DNA of 64,000 nucleotides from Pseudomonas violetae (GCF_023072615.1 NZ_JAKNRW010000015.1:1-64000), one strand, 5' to 3'. Counted from the stretch's first letter, positions 43,611 through 52,881 are shown. The notes: generated from the letters alone by a model not told the origin. Translations and numbers: made by a program.

Positions 43611-44973
43611 GGAATGGCGCTCGTCCGGTAGTCGATTGATCGGTTTCTATGCCCTGTTTTTTGTAGCTTGGGGTGCGCTCTTTACTGGCGTGTTGTATTG
43701 GGAAATCTCCCACTATCTGGGCACCGTTGCAGAGCGAACATTGCTCCAGCGGGCTCATTACTATCAAAAGATCGATGATAAACAACTGTTGAAAGAACTG
43801 GCCGCCAGTGAAACTTATTCAACGCCCGGGATCGATGCATACGGATTGTTCACTTCCGATGGACAACACGTTGCCGGAGACCTGCTAAATCTGCGCTCCA
43901 GTCTGCCCGATGATGGCAAGGTTCATTATCTTGAGCGCGGACTGAGTATTGCGTTACCCGACAAAAAAACCAGAAGCAGTTATGCGCTGTTAGCACGCCG
44001 CCCCGACGGGCATATTCTGATTCTGGCGCGTGACGGCGGCTCGATTTCCGCTGTAGGCGGGATTATCGAACAGGCCTTGATGTGGGGTTTTTCGTTAACA
44101 CTGATTCCCGGGTTAATTGGCTGGCGTTTGTTGCGGCGCCGACCGTTGCGTCGTGTCAAGCGCTTGCAGCTTTGTACGGAAAGTATCGTTTCAGGCAACT
44201 TGGCGGAGCGTTTGCCCCTGTCCGCCCGCCGTGATGAACTGGATATGCTGGCAAGCGCCGTTAATACAATGCTCGATCATATCGAGCAACTGATGCATGA
44301 GGTCAAAAGCGTCTGCGATGGGGTCGCCCATGATCTACGAACGCCACTGACACGGTTACGAGCAAGGCTTTATCAGCTCCAACAATTGCCTCTGGACAGT
44401 AATCACCAGCACACATTGAATCAGGCCCTTGAAGAAAGCGAATCGATCATGGTGCGCTTTCAAGGACTGCTTCGGGTTGCCGAACTCGACGATATCCGGC
44501 GTCGCTCGGCATTTGCTCCTTTTCCGATCATGGCGCTATTGCAACAGGCACATGAGTTTTATGAGCCGATGGCACTGGACCGCGCTCAGACTCTTTCCCT
44601 GGAGATTACCAGTGACTTGCCCAGGTTATATGGCGACTCATCGTTGCTGTTCGAAGCGCTGGTCAACTTACTGGATAACGCTATCAAATTTACGCCGGAG
44701 GGAGGGCATATCGAATTGCGCGGTAGCATCAAGGATTCAACGGTCATCATTGAAGTCGCCGACGATGGGGCCGGTATTCCCGAGGCCGAGCGTACACATG
44801 TCATTCGCAGGCTCTATCGAGGGGACGCCAGCAGAATGCAACACGGCCACGGCCTCGGCTTATCGCTGGTCGCTGCCATTGTGAAATTGCACGGTTACTC
44901 GCTGGATATTCAGCCTGCCGCCATCGGTCGTGGTACCCGTGTCTTGATTCATTGCCCGATGGTTTCCGACTGA
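43588..44973 (+). CDS. Sensor histidine kinase of the OmpR-type system
   Basis: The 461-residue kinase has a membrane helix near residues 17-38, a periplasmic sensor part of about 120 residues, a second helix near 150-172, a HAMP linker, HisKA with the phospho-acceptor in VAHDLRTPLTRLRARL, and the ATPase part with LVNLLDNAIKFTPEGG, DDGAGIP and GHGLGLSLV. I took the ATG at 43588, which lies inside the end of the regulator gene, and reject the longer frame. It partners the regulator at 42930. The periplasmic part is not obviously metal- or peptide-binding, so the signal is unknown. Confidence 0.92.
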   Translation: MSLLSKTEEWRSSGSRLIGFYALFFVAWGALFTGVLYWEISHYLGTVAERTLLQRAHYYQKIDDKQLLKELAASETYSTPGIDAYGLFTSDGQHVAGDLLNLRSSLPDDGKVHYLERGLSIALPDKKTRSSYALLARRPDGHILILARDGGSISAVGGIIEQALMWGFSLTLIPGLIGWRLLRRRPLRRVKRLQLCTESIVSGNLAERLPLSARRDELDMLASAVNTMLDHIEQLMHEVKSVCDGVAHDLRTPLTRLRARLYQLQQLPLDSNHQHTLNQALEESESIMVRFQGLLRVAELDDIRRRSAFAPFPIMALLQQAHEFYEPMALDRAQTLSLEITSDLPRLYGDSSLLFEALVNLLDNAIKFTPEGGHIELRGSIKDSTVIIEVADDGAGIPEAERTHVIRRLYRGDASRMQHGHGLGLSLVAAIVKLHGYSLDIQPAAIGRGTRVLIHCPMVSD

Positions 44974-44998
44974 TCTACGTACTCATCGGTGACTGAAC

Positions 44999-45026
44999 CT
45001 TAAATTTAACTTAATACAGCTTAATT
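44999..45026 (+). promoter_or_regulatory. Three CTTAA repeats upstream of the carboxypeptidase
   Basis: CTTAA occurs at 44999, 45010 and 45020, with periods of eleven and ten bases, so all lie on one face of the helix. Two of the three extend to CTTAAT. This is the form of a PmrA/QseB-type binding array. It is 65-90 bases before the start of the carboxypeptidase gene and just after the kinase gene. Confidence 0.62.
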
Positions 45027-45089
45027 TGAGCCCCTCTACCCTGGCGGCTAGCTTGGCAGCACTTTCTGCTGACCCAAGGCCTTTTGCTT

Positions 45090-46298
45090 GTGAAATACCT
45101 GTTGTCCCGGCTCCTGTTAACCGCTCTGTGTGTCATAACGCCTCTTGCCTGGGCGAACCCTGCTCTGGCTGGCAATAGCACTCGTGGGGCTATGATCCCT
45201 GCTGCGCCGAAGCTCGGCGCCAAAGCCTGGATACTGATCGACGCCGAAACGGGTACCGTTATTACCAGCCACAACAGTGATAAGCGTCTGCCGCCAGCCA
45301 GCCTGACGAAAATGATGACGGCATTTGTCACCAGTCGTGAAATCAAGGCCGGACGAATGAAAGCTGATGACACGGTGACTGTCAGCGAAAATGCCTGGCG
45401 TACCGGCGGGTCGCGCATGTTTCTTGACCCAGGCAGCTCTGTTTCGGTTCACGACTTGCTCAGCGGTGTGATCATCAACTCGGGAAATGACGCAAGTGTT
45501 GCGCTCGCCGAACATGTGGCCGGAAGCGAAGGCGTCTTTGTCGGGATGATGAATTCAACCGCTACGACACTGGGGATGGCCAACACACACTTCATGAACT
45601 CCACCGGCCTACCTGAGCCAGAGCATTACTCATCAGCCCGAGACATGGCAACGCTGGCTCGGGCGATCATCAGCGAAGGTGCTGATTCCTACCCGCTATA
45701 TGCCAAGAAGCACTTCACCTGGAATGGAATACGGCAAGCCAACCGCAACCTTCTATTGTGGCGAGACGCAAGCTTCGACGGGTTGAAGACCGGCTATACC
45801 GAAGCGGCTGGCTATTGCATGGTGGCTTCGTCGCACCGAGACGGGCGGCGTTTGATCAGTGTGATCTTTGGCGCGAGCAGCACGCATAAGCGCACCGCAG
45901 AAACGGAAAAACTCATGGGTTACGGCTTTCGTTTCTACGACACCCAAACCTATGAAAAAGCCGGAAAAATCCTCAAGTGGTCTGCGCTCTGGAAAGGTAA
46001 AAATCGATCGATCGCTCTGGGGTTACTGGACGATATGACCCTCACCTTGCCTAAAAATAAAAACCGGGAGTTAGAGACACGCATGGAGATTGATGGACCG
46101 CTTGAAGCGCCTATCGCTATCGGCACCGTCGTTGGAAAACTGGAACTGTACGATGCCGGGCAAAAACTGGGGAGTCGGCCCTTGATAGCACTTGAGGACG
46201 GTGAAATAGGCAGCTGGTGGACACGCTGGTGGGATACGACGCATCTGTTTTTCACCCAGATGATCCGCGGCTGGTTCGATGAAACTGATACTGCCTGA
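45090..46298 (+). CDS. PBP5/6-type D-alanyl-D-alanine carboxypeptidase
   Basis: The 402-residue protein trims the terminal D-alanine of peptidoglycan stem peptides in the periplasm. It has a signal peptide (about residues 1-28), the active-site SLTKMMTAF (SxxK), the SGND motif and a later KTGYTEAAGY (KTG), all in the right order for class C low-mass penicillin-binding proteins, followed by the PBP5 C-terminal beta domain and an amphipathic tail (WWDTTHLFFTQMIRGWF) for membrane attachment. I start it with GTG at 45090. It lies behind the two-component system and its promoter carries the CTTAA repeats. Confidence 0.9.
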   Translation: MKYLLSRLLLTALCVITPLAWANPALAGNSTRGAMIPAAPKLGAKAWILIDAETGTVITSHNSDKRLPPASLTKMMTAFVTSREIKAGRMKADDTVTVSENAWRTGGSRMFLDPGSSVSVHDLLSGVIINSGNDASVALAEHVAGSEGVFVGMMNSTATTLGMANTHFMNSTGLPEPEHYSSARDMATLARAIISEGADSYPLYAKKHFTWNGIRQANRNLLLWRDASFDGLKTGYTEAAGYCMVASSHRDGRRLISVIFGASSTHKRTAETEKLMGYGFRFYDTQTYEKAGKILKWSALWKGKNRSIALGLLDDMTLTLPKNKNRELETRMEIDGPLEAPIAIGTVVGKLELYDAGQKLGSRPLIALEDGEIGSWWTRWWDTTHLFFTQMIRGWFDETDTA

Positions 46299-46363
46299 CG
46301 TTGATCAATGCCATATCGCGCCAATGAAAAAATTCCCGGACGGCTCACAAAGCTGGAGCAACT

Positions 46364-46660
46364 GTGAACTCAGATGATTTACGAAAAGAATTAGCGCTCT
46401 CGAAATTCTTCAACGGCGATTCATCGCTCAATGACGCTGTCCAGGGATTGAGTCAGGACGAAAAAAAAATGTGTATTGAGTCAGCCTTTGAGCAAGAGGC
46501 TGCGCGTCTGGGGATTGAGGTGTGGGAGCTGACGCTTACACTGATTTCGCAATCTCCCGAAGAACTGAAATACCTGACCCTGCAATTCCATCAAGAAGTC
46601 GCAGACATGGTCGAGATGGACTGGCCGCAGTATTGCCAACTCAATGGGATTAATGAGTAA
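46364..46660 (+). CDS. Small protein resembling DUF6388
   Basis: The 98-residue protein starts at GTG with GGAG eight bases before. The stretch CIESAFEQEAARLGIEVWEL followed by TLTLISQSPEEL and ending WPQYCQLNG matches the pattern I know from DUF6388 proteins of Pseudomonas. It is likely a cytoplasmic helical protein of unknown role. It follows the carboxypeptidase by 65 bases on the same strand and may share its transcript. Confidence 0.6.
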   Translation: MNSDDLRKELALSKFFNGDSSLNDAVQGLSQDEKKMCIESAFEQEAARLGIEVWELTLTLISQSPEELKYLTLQFHQEVADMVEMDWPQYCQLNGINE

Positions 46661-46849
46661 TCGTACCGCCCCCCAAAGTTGGCAAGCGAGCATCAGCAGT
46701 TCCGGATGAGAACAGGAAACAGTCGGCAGCTTCAAACAAGGCTGATATGGATGTGCGGACCGTCCCAAGGTAAGGTGAGCGTTACCTCTCTTGTATTGAT
46801 TGTTTGCACGCAAGGGAATGGATGGAATAAACATCACAAGGAATAGACA

Positions 46850-47557
46850 GTGTACCCGGCCGCCTTCCCTCACGACCCGATCACGCCCATTTTCGAAAAC
46901 GTTTATCTAGTCCATGGCAGCATCAGGATGGGCCCCGGACTGCGCATGAACAGAAATATGGTCATCGTCAAAAACGGGGACGAACTGACACTCATCAATC
47001 CGGTGCGCATGAACGATGAAGCACTCCTTTCGCTGGAGGATTTAGGCTCCGTCAGGCATGTCATGCGCCTTGGGGATTTCCATGGTCTGGATGATCTATT
47101 CTACGTGGATCGATATCAGGCGCAGTTCTGGTGTCAATCACCACCGGAGACTTACAAGGTCCCCATAGCAAGTCACGTCATCAGCAGCGCCGCAATACCA
47201 CCGCTGCCCAATGCGCAGTTTTTTGTGTATGAGGCGGCGAAGTTCCCGGAAGCCTGCCTGCTTCTGGAAGATCTGAAATTACTGATCACCACTGACAGCA
47301 TTCAATATTGGGCCGACTGGAGTTACACGACTTTCCTGACCCGATGCATTTTGCAGCTGATGGGTTTCAAGCTGACACTACTGATTGGTGGGCCCTGGTT
47401 GAAACGGGTAACTGTGCAGGGTGGGAGCTTGGCCTCTGACTTCGAGAAACTGCTGGCACTCGATTTTGAGCATATTGTCGGCGCTCATGGCCAGGTATTG
47501 CGTGAGGCAGCAAAACCTATGCTTAAGGCAGCAATCAGAAAATCATTTCCCCAGTGA
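46850..47557 (+). CDS. DUF4336 protein (metallo-beta-lactamase-like fold)
   Basis: The 235-residue protein has the layout of DUF4336 proteins, which resemble the metallo-beta-lactamase fold: FENVYLVHGSIRMGPGLRMNRNM is the usual start, followed by RLGDFHGLDDLFYVDRYQAQFW and, near the end, FEHIVGAHGQVL. The histidine-containing segments GDFHGLDD and GAHG could bind metal. It begins with GTG at 46850. No enzyme activity is known for the family. It is 190 bases after the DUF6388-like gene. Confidence 0.8.
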   Translation: MYPAAFPHDPITPIFENVYLVHGSIRMGPGLRMNRNMVIVKNGDELTLINPVRMNDEALLSLEDLGSVRHVMRLGDFHGLDDLFYVDRYQAQFWCQSPPETYKVPIASHVISSAAIPPLPNAQFFVYEAAKFPEACLLLEDLKLLITTDSIQYWADWSYTTFLTRCILQLMGFKLTLLIGGPWLKRVTVQGGSLASDFEKLLALDFEHIVGAHGQVLREAAKPMLKAAIRKSFPQ

Positions 47558-48006
47558 ACAATAGGTGACTGCTTTTGGCCGATTCGGTTAAAGAGTTGCT
47601 CACCTGCCTGACCTCCGGCGATATCCCTGCATTGTCGCACTAGGCAAGGTGAACTATCCCCGCCCGTTGGGTGATGAGTCAGGTCGCCCCATCGCTCTGG
47701 ACCCGGGCACGTGGGCAGAACCAGGGCGGCATGTTGCGCAGTATTGAACCATGTCGCCCTCAGTATTGGTCATGCCCTTCAGCGCGCTAGCCGAGGCCCA
47801 AGGCTCGGTATGAATTGGATCTACACATACCGTCGGGAGCGTCCGAATATGGCCCCCTGAGGAATCATTCCTCCTCAGGTGTTGGCCCTATTGGCCTGAT
47901 GTCAATTTCTGTTGAATATCAAACATGGGGGAATTACGCGACGCTTCGCTGCCCTGGCGCGAAGCGGTCAATTGCATCTCATTAATACAATCATAGAGAG
48001 TGCAGA
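47558..48006. other. Intergenic region with an IS3 remnant
   Basis: Of these 449 bases, 47813-47935 are a transposon end. The rest shows no gene. The promoter of the sulfite dehydrogenase operon must lie after 47940. Confidence 0.5.
47813..47935 (+). mobile_element. Decayed 3' end of an IS3-family element
   Basis: The frame from 47813 reads NWIYTYRRERPNMAP, a stop, then GIIPPQVLALLA and a stop at 47897, which parallels the transposase end at 2-85 (WIWTYNHERPNMALGGITPK). It is followed by a G-run terminus (ATGGGGGAATTAC, about 47923-47935) similar to that at 111-123. The internal stop and the missing rest of the element show it is inactive. It may mark the left edge of the acquired sulfonate locus. 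Confidence 0.75.
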
Positions 48007-49266
48007 ATGAAGTTCAGCTTTGTAGAGAACATCAAGCCGAGTCGCCGGCGCATTTTACGAGATGCCTTCACCCTGGCGGTGGCGGCCTCTCCCCTGGCAA
48101 ACCTCGCCAAGGCAGCCACCGAAACCCAGGCGCTCGACACAAACACTGATGAAGTGACCTTTGCGGCCGGCCCAAGGCCGCTGGTGCAATATCCGCAGAA
48201 GCGGCCATTGACCCTTGTCACTGCTCGTCCGCCGCATCTGGAGACGCCATTTTCGGTTTTCAACCAAGGGCCGATCACGCCAAATGACGCCTTTTTTGTG
48301 CGTTACCACCTGGCCAATTTCCCTACCAGCATTGATCCGGACAGCTACCGTTTGACGATCAAGGGCTCGGTCAGCACTGCGCTGTCACCGTCCCTCACGG
48401 ACCTCAAGACCCTCGCCCAACCGGTAGAGGTGGCGGCTGTCAATCAGTGCTCGGGTAACAGCCGTGGTTTTTTTATGCCGCGCGTGTTCGGTGCCCAACT
48501 GGGCAACGGTTCGATGGGAAATGCCCGCTGGGTGGGAGTGCCGCTCAAAGCGGTGCTGGAAAAGGCAGGTGTGAAAGCAGGCGCCCGGCAAGTGACATTC
48601 CGTGGGTTCGATAAGCCGGTGCTGCCGAGCACGCCGGAGTTCATCAAGGCCCTGGACATCAGCCATGCCATGGATGGCGAACCTATGATCGCCTGGTCGA
48701 TGAACGGCACCGACCTGCCATTCCTCAATGGCTACCCGATACGTCTGGTGGTGCCAGGCTATTTCGGTACGTATTGGGTCAAGCACCTGAGTGAGATCGA
48801 AGTCGTAGACCACATCGATGATGGCTTTTTTATGGCTAAAGGCTACCGGATTCCGGATAACGATTGTTTTTGCATCGCCCCGGGCACCACGGCGGCGAAG
48901 ACTCAGCCGATTTCCAGGTTACCGGTCCGCAGCTTCATCACCAGCATCAAGCACGGTGATGTCTTGCCGCTGAAAAAAAGCGTGGTGCTCAAGGGCATCG
49001 CGTTCGACGGTGGCGCCGGAATCAACAAGGTGGACATTTCGATCGACGGTGGCAAGCGCTGGCGCGACGCCCTGCTTGGGCAGGATCTGGGCCGTTTCTC
49101 TTTCCGCGAGTGGACGCTGGCGCTCACCTTCACCAGCAAGGGCGCTACTCAGTTGATGGTGCGCGCCAGTAACCATGCAGGCGAGACTCAACCGCTACGC
49201 GCAGATTGGAACCCCGGTGGCTACCGCCGCCACGTCGTAGAAACCAGCCACGTGACTGTCGCCTGA
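48007..49266 (+). CDS. sorA: Periplasmic molybdenum sulfite dehydrogenase, catalytic subunit
   Basis: The 419-residue protein belongs to the sulfite oxidase family and would oxidise sulfite to sulfate. It begins with a twin-arginine leader (PSRRRILRDAFTLAVAA), consistent with export of a folded molybdopterin enzyme. The molybdenum-binding cysteine is in AAVNQCSGNSRGFF, and the C-terminal dimer domain follows from about residue 290. The start ATG at 48007 has GAGAG upstream. It is followed ten bases later by a dihaem cytochrome c gene, giving the sorAB pair. It removes sulfite made by Xsc. Confidence 0.9.
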   Translation: MKFSFVENIKPSRRRILRDAFTLAVAASPLANLAKAATETQALDTNTDEVTFAAGPRPLVQYPQKRPLTLVTARPPHLETPFSVFNQGPITPNDAFFVRYHLANFPTSIDPDSYRLTIKGSVSTALSPSLTDLKTLAQPVEVAAVNQCSGNSRGFFMPRVFGAQLGNGSMGNARWVGVPLKAVLEKAGVKAGARQVTFRGFDKPVLPSTPEFIKALDISHAMDGEPMIAWSMNGTDLPFLNGYPIRLVVPGYFGTYWVKHLSEIEVVDHIDDGFFMAKGYRIPDNDCFCIAPGTTAAKTQPISRLPVRSFITSIKHGDVLPLKKSVVLKGIAFDGGAGINKVDISIDGGKRWRDALLGQDLGRFSFREWTLALTFTSKGATQLMVRASNHAGETQPLRADWNPGGYRRHVVETSHVTVA

Positions 49267-49276
49267 GGGGGCTCGC

Positions 49277-49915
49277 ATGAATCGTTTGATCACTTTGCTG
49301 TGCACTGCTCAGGTTTGTTTGGCGACCATGGCCAGCGCAGCGCCACTGTCGATTACGTTGCCGCCTGAAACGGCGGTGTTCAAGTCCAGTGAGCTACCTG
49401 GCTACCCATTGGCCCAGCAGAAATGTTCCATCTGTCATTCCGCCGATTACATCAACTTCCAACCTCCTGGCAGGAGCCTCGCGCAGTGGACTGCTGAGGC
49501 GAGCAAGATGCAACAGGTATATGGCGCTCCGATCAGCGATCAGGATGTGAGCACTATCGGTGCCTATCTGGCGGTGACCTATGGCAGCGCCAAGGCAAGT
49601 GATGCCGAAGTGCTGGCGGCCTCGAATCCATCGGCGGGCCTCGTCTCGGCGGCGCCTGTAGCAAAAGGCGACGCCATGGCGTTGCTGCAGAACCACGCTT
49701 GTCTGTCCTGCCACGCGGTTGATCACAAGGTTGTTGGCCCGGCTTATCACGATGTCGCTACCCAGTATGGGAGTGACCCGCAGGCACTGGCCCGGATGGC
49801 GTCCAGCATTGCGCACGGTAGTACCGGAAAATGGGGGGATATCCCAATGCCGCCTTTCGCACAGTTAAGCCCGGAAGACCTGCAAACCCTGGCGACGTTC
49901 ATACTGCACCAGTAA
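49277..49915 (+). CDS. sorB: Dihaem cytochrome c subunit of sulfite dehydrogenase
   Basis: The 212-residue exported protein has a signal peptide (about residues 1-21) and two haem-c attachment motifs, CSICH near residue 51 and CLSCH near 140, with later methionine ligands (IPMPPFAQLS). The second domain is a typical class I cytochrome c. It accepts electrons from the molybdenum subunit and passes them to the respiratory chain. SorB of Starkeya has one haem; two haems here is a variation found in other proteobacteria. It is ten bases after the catalytic gene. Confidence 0.88.
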   Translation: MNRLITLLCTAQVCLATMASAAPLSITLPPETAVFKSSELPGYPLAQQKCSICHSADYINFQPPGRSLAQWTAEASKMQQVYGAPISDQDVSTIGAYLAVTYGSAKASDAEVLAASNPSAGLVSAAPVAKGDAMALLQNHACLSCHAVDHKVVGPAYHDVATQYGSDPQALARMASSIAHGSTGKWGDIPMPPFAQLSPEDLQTLATFILHQ

Positions 49916-49938
49916 GCCCGCCCCGGGTTAACCAGCAT

Positions 49939-50712
49939 TCATGCCGGGGTTGCTGCCAAAAGCCCCGGCAATGAATCCCAGATCAAGCTGACACCCGCGA
50001 GCGCCATCAGTACGAAGACCAGCCATCGCACCGTCCGTGGCGACAACTTCGGAGGGTGACGGCGCACCAGCCAGCTGACCAGCAACACCAAGGGCAATGC
50101 TTCGGCACTCAACAACAACGTGGACTGTTGCATCTGCCCTTGCGCGACAACCAGGCCAAGGCGTGCCGCTGCGTTGGCGGAAAATACCGTGATCAGGGTG
50201 TTACGGATGATTTCGTAGCCCAGTGGCTGGCGATACAGGTGATAAACAATCGGCGGCCCGCCGCTGGAGAATAAGCCATTGAGCAGGCCGCACAGGCCAC
50301 CGGCCAGCCAGAACGAAGGCTGCCGGGACACTTGCGCTTTGGGTTTGTTTTGCACCACCAGCATGAGGCTGGCAGCAACGATCAGTACGCCGAGCAGAAG
50401 GCGCAGCCAGGTCAGCTGACTACCATTCAACGCACCGAGCCCCCACACCCCCAGGCTGACGCCAAGCAGACTGCTGATCAACACGGGCATCAGCACCGCA
50501 CGGTCCAGCTGCGGTTTCGGCCCACCCAGCGCACCCATGGCGTTACCTAGAGTGAGGATACTGATCACCACCGCTACCTCCGTTAGCGGCACCATCTGCA
50601 GGGAGGCGACCAAGCCCATCAGGATCAGGCCGAAGGCAAAGCCGGTGAGACTCTGGGCTACGGTCGCCAGGGCCACGCAACACAGAAAGATCAGATGCAC
50701 TTGCAGACTCAT
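49939..50712 (-). CDS. TauE/SafE-family sulfite (anion) exporter
   Basis: The 257-residue protein has seven to eight membrane helices and the TauE/SafE pattern, with LTGFAFGLILMGLVASLQMVP near the N-terminus and GLLNGLFSSGGPPIVYHLY in the middle (the GGPP motif). Members export sulfite, sulfoacetate or related anions. It is convergent with sorAB and follows yeiH on the minus strand (103 bases), so both export genes may share a transcript. Confidence 0.87.
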   Translation of the reverse strand: MSLQVHLIFLCCVALATVAQSLTGFAFGLILMGLVASLQMVPLTEVAVVISILTLGNAMGALGGPKPQLDRAVLMPVLISSLLGVSLGVWGLGALNGSQLTWLRLLLGVLIVAASLMLVVQNKPKAQVSRQPSFWLAGGLCGLLNGLFSSGGPPIVYHLYRQPLGYEIIRNTLITVFSANAAARLGLVVAQGQMQQSTLLLSAEALPLVLLVSWLVRRHPPKLSPRTVRWLVFVLMALAGVSLIWDSLPGLLAATPA

Positions 50713-50815
50713 ACCGCCTCCATTGCTGGTTAAACCAGCCTGCCGCCAGACAGTTATCGTGTCGGCGGCAGCTCGATGTTCAGACGGGGGCGATTAATCA
50801 ACCCATGACACTGGC

Positions 50816-51886
50816 TCATCCCAGCCACTTCACCGCGATCAGGATCAACGTCGCGAGAAATACGGTTTCACTGACTAACAGGGTCGCCGGACGCCAGCCG
50901 ACATCCAGCAATGCCTTGAGTGACGTTTTCATTCCCAGAGCGGCGATAGCGGTAATCAGGCACCAGCGTGAGACATCGCCGGCAAACTCCTGCACCTGCG
51001 CCGACGCAACGCCACTGCTGTTAATAGCGACAAACAGCACAAAGAAGATGATGAACAAGGGCAACGGCAGTGCCGGGCGCGGCCCCTCTTCCCGGCGCTT
51101 ACGCAGCAGCAACGACAGACTGAAGACAATCGGTACCAGCATTGCCACGCGCAGCAGTTTGACCACCGTCGCGGTATCGCCGGTTTGCTCCGACATACTG
51201 TAGCCGGCACCAACCACCTGGGCCACATCGTGAATAGTTGCGCCCAGGAATACCCCTGCCTGCTGGTCGTCCAGGCCAACCCACTGGGCAATTGGCGGAT
51301 AGGCAATCATCGCAATGGTGCTCAGCGCAGTCACGCTGATCACCGTGAAGATGGTGTTGCGCTCACTGTCCTTGTCTTGCGGCAATACCGCAGAAATCGC
51401 CAGCGCCGCCGAGGCGCCGCAGATGCCCACGCTGCCACCGCTGAGAATGCCGAAATCCCGAGACTGACCCAGTAACCGGGAAAGGATGATGCCGAAGCTG
51501 ATGGTCAAGAAAACGGCACCGATCACCACAGCCATCAGCGTCCCCCCCAGCGAGAGAATCTGCTCAACAGTGATGCGCATGCCCAACAGCGCCACGCCGA
51601 TACGCAGGATGGTGCTGGAGGTGAAGCGAATACCCGCAACTGCACGCCCCTCCTGGGAGAGGAAGCCCAGCGCCATGCCCAGCAACAGGGCCATCAACAT
51701 CACCGGTGCACCATAATGCTCGGAGAGGAACGAGGCACTGGCGGCGACAATCACCGAGGCGATCACCCCCGGCAATAACAGGTTGAGTTTTTGTTTGCGG
51801 CGTATTAACCAGGACGCCGACGGCTGCGCCGTGTCACGCGATGGGCTGCGCACGGGGGCAATTGTGTGGTGCTGTTTTATTGTCAT
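50816..51886 (-). CDS. YeiH-family (UPF0324) putative sulfate exporter
   Basis: The 356-residue protein has about ten membrane helices and matches the YeiH family (LLPGVIASVIVAASASFLSE, then LGMRITVEQILSLGGTLMAV, and the GICGASAALAISAVLP loop). Family members sit with taurine and sulfonate degradation genes and are proposed to export sulfate. Divergent from the unknown gene at 52169. The ATG at 51886 is the only start that gives the common cytosolic N-terminus. Confidence 0.87.
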   Translation of the reverse strand: MTIKQHHTIAPVRSPSRDTAQPSASWLIRRKQKLNLLLPGVIASVIVAASASFLSEHYGAPVMLMALLLGMALGFLSQEGRAVAGIRFTSSTILRIGVALLGMRITVEQILSLGGTLMAVVIGAVFLTISFGIILSRLLGQSRDFGILSGGSVGICGASAALAISAVLPQDKDSERNTIFTVISVTALSTIAMIAYPPIAQWVGLDDQQAGVFLGATIHDVAQVVGAGYSMSEQTGDTATVVKLLRVAMLVPIVFSLSLLLRKRREEGPRPALPLPLFIIFFVLFVAINSSGVASAQVQEFAGDVSRWCLITAIAALGMKTSLKALLDVGWRPATLLVSETVFLATLILIAVKWLG

Positions 51887-52168
51887 GTGCTCACCTACAC
51901 CCTGTGGTTATGAAATCACTGGGTTTCGATGCTAGAGAAAACTCCGTCGCCCCATTAGGACCACGTCAAGGACGTCGTAGGGTCCAGCCAACACCTGGAC
52001 GCCTGGCCCACAGTTATGCAGGCAGCTGGTGCTAATCCGCCGTCGCAGCCGCCCCTATAGTCATGCGTGCACGTCTTCGCAGCCCGCCTGGCCGCGCCCC
52101 TGACCAAGCGTCCTGTGGTGTCTGCGAATGTCTCGTTAAACAGGTACTTTGCAATGCGGAAAAACCAC

Positions 52169-52852
52169 ATGAATCTGCATAGCCAGCGTCTCGTCCAACT
52201 CGGAGATCGCCTGCGTCGGGCCTGGTCACAGCCACATCCTGCGTTTGCCTCGGGCATGGACGCGCGTAGCAGCGAGAACGCACTGCTGTTGCAGTTCTAC
52301 GGCAGCCTGGCCAAAGCCGCCGGTTTCGGCTGGCAAAACGCCGGCCGCACCTTGGTCGACAAGACCTATCTGCGCATCATGAAGGATTGCTTCGGGCTGG
52401 ATTTTCAGGGTTTGAGTGAGGATGAACTGGCTGCGCGCCTGGATGGTTTCATTCGCCAGGAGCTGGCTCCGCGCTGGGAAGAAATCCTCGAAAGCTGCCG
52501 CACCGAGGGCCTGCCGCTGGCCGCAAAGCTGCTCAAGGCGTGCAGCCTCACATTGTTCGCCAGCGACCGAGTGCAGACGGCAACTCGACAGCTGCTGTTC
52601 TTCCTATGCCCGCAGCTACCGCAAATGCCCTGCCCCGGCGAAACAGACCGTGGTGCCGAAGAGGATTGGCAGATCTACCAGGCGCTGCTTTCCCAGCTAC
52701 CGGTATTAACGCGCCCACAGCAGTTTGCGGGGGACGCGCATCAGCAGGCGCTGGTCCGCCAACTGATCGAAGGCAGCGACTGGTGGTGTCGCAGGGTGCT
52801 CGCGGCCTGGCAGGATGAAACGGCCCCTGCACTCAAGCCAGGGCGCAATTGA
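52169..52852 (+). CDS. Uncharacterised protein in the sulfonate locus
   Basis: The product has about 227 residues if it starts at the ATG at 52169 (GGAAAA upstream) or 232 from 52154. I do not recognise a family. It is helical, soluble and without signal peptide; the central block SSENALLLQFYGSLAKAAGF and LRIMKDCFGLDFQGLSEDEL look conserved in kind, and there are several cysteines around residues 135-170. It is divergent from yeiH and convergent with the DUF6506 gene, inside the gene set for sulfoacetaldehyde. This suggests a role in the pathway, for example regulation or assembly; not proven. Confidence 0.6.
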   Translation: MNLHSQRLVQLGDRLRRAWSQPHPAFASGMDARSSENALLLQFYGSLAKAAGFGWQNAGRTLVDKTYLRIMKDCFGLDFQGLSEDELAARLDGFIRQELAPRWEEILESCRTEGLPLAAKLLKACSLTLFASDRVQTATRQLLFFLCPQLPQMPCPGETDRGAEEDWQIYQALLSQLPVLTRPQQFAGDAHQQALVRQLIEGSDWWCRRVLAAWQDETAPALKPGRN

Positions 52853-52881
52853 ACCCCGCCGATCATCCGGGGCGACGTACC

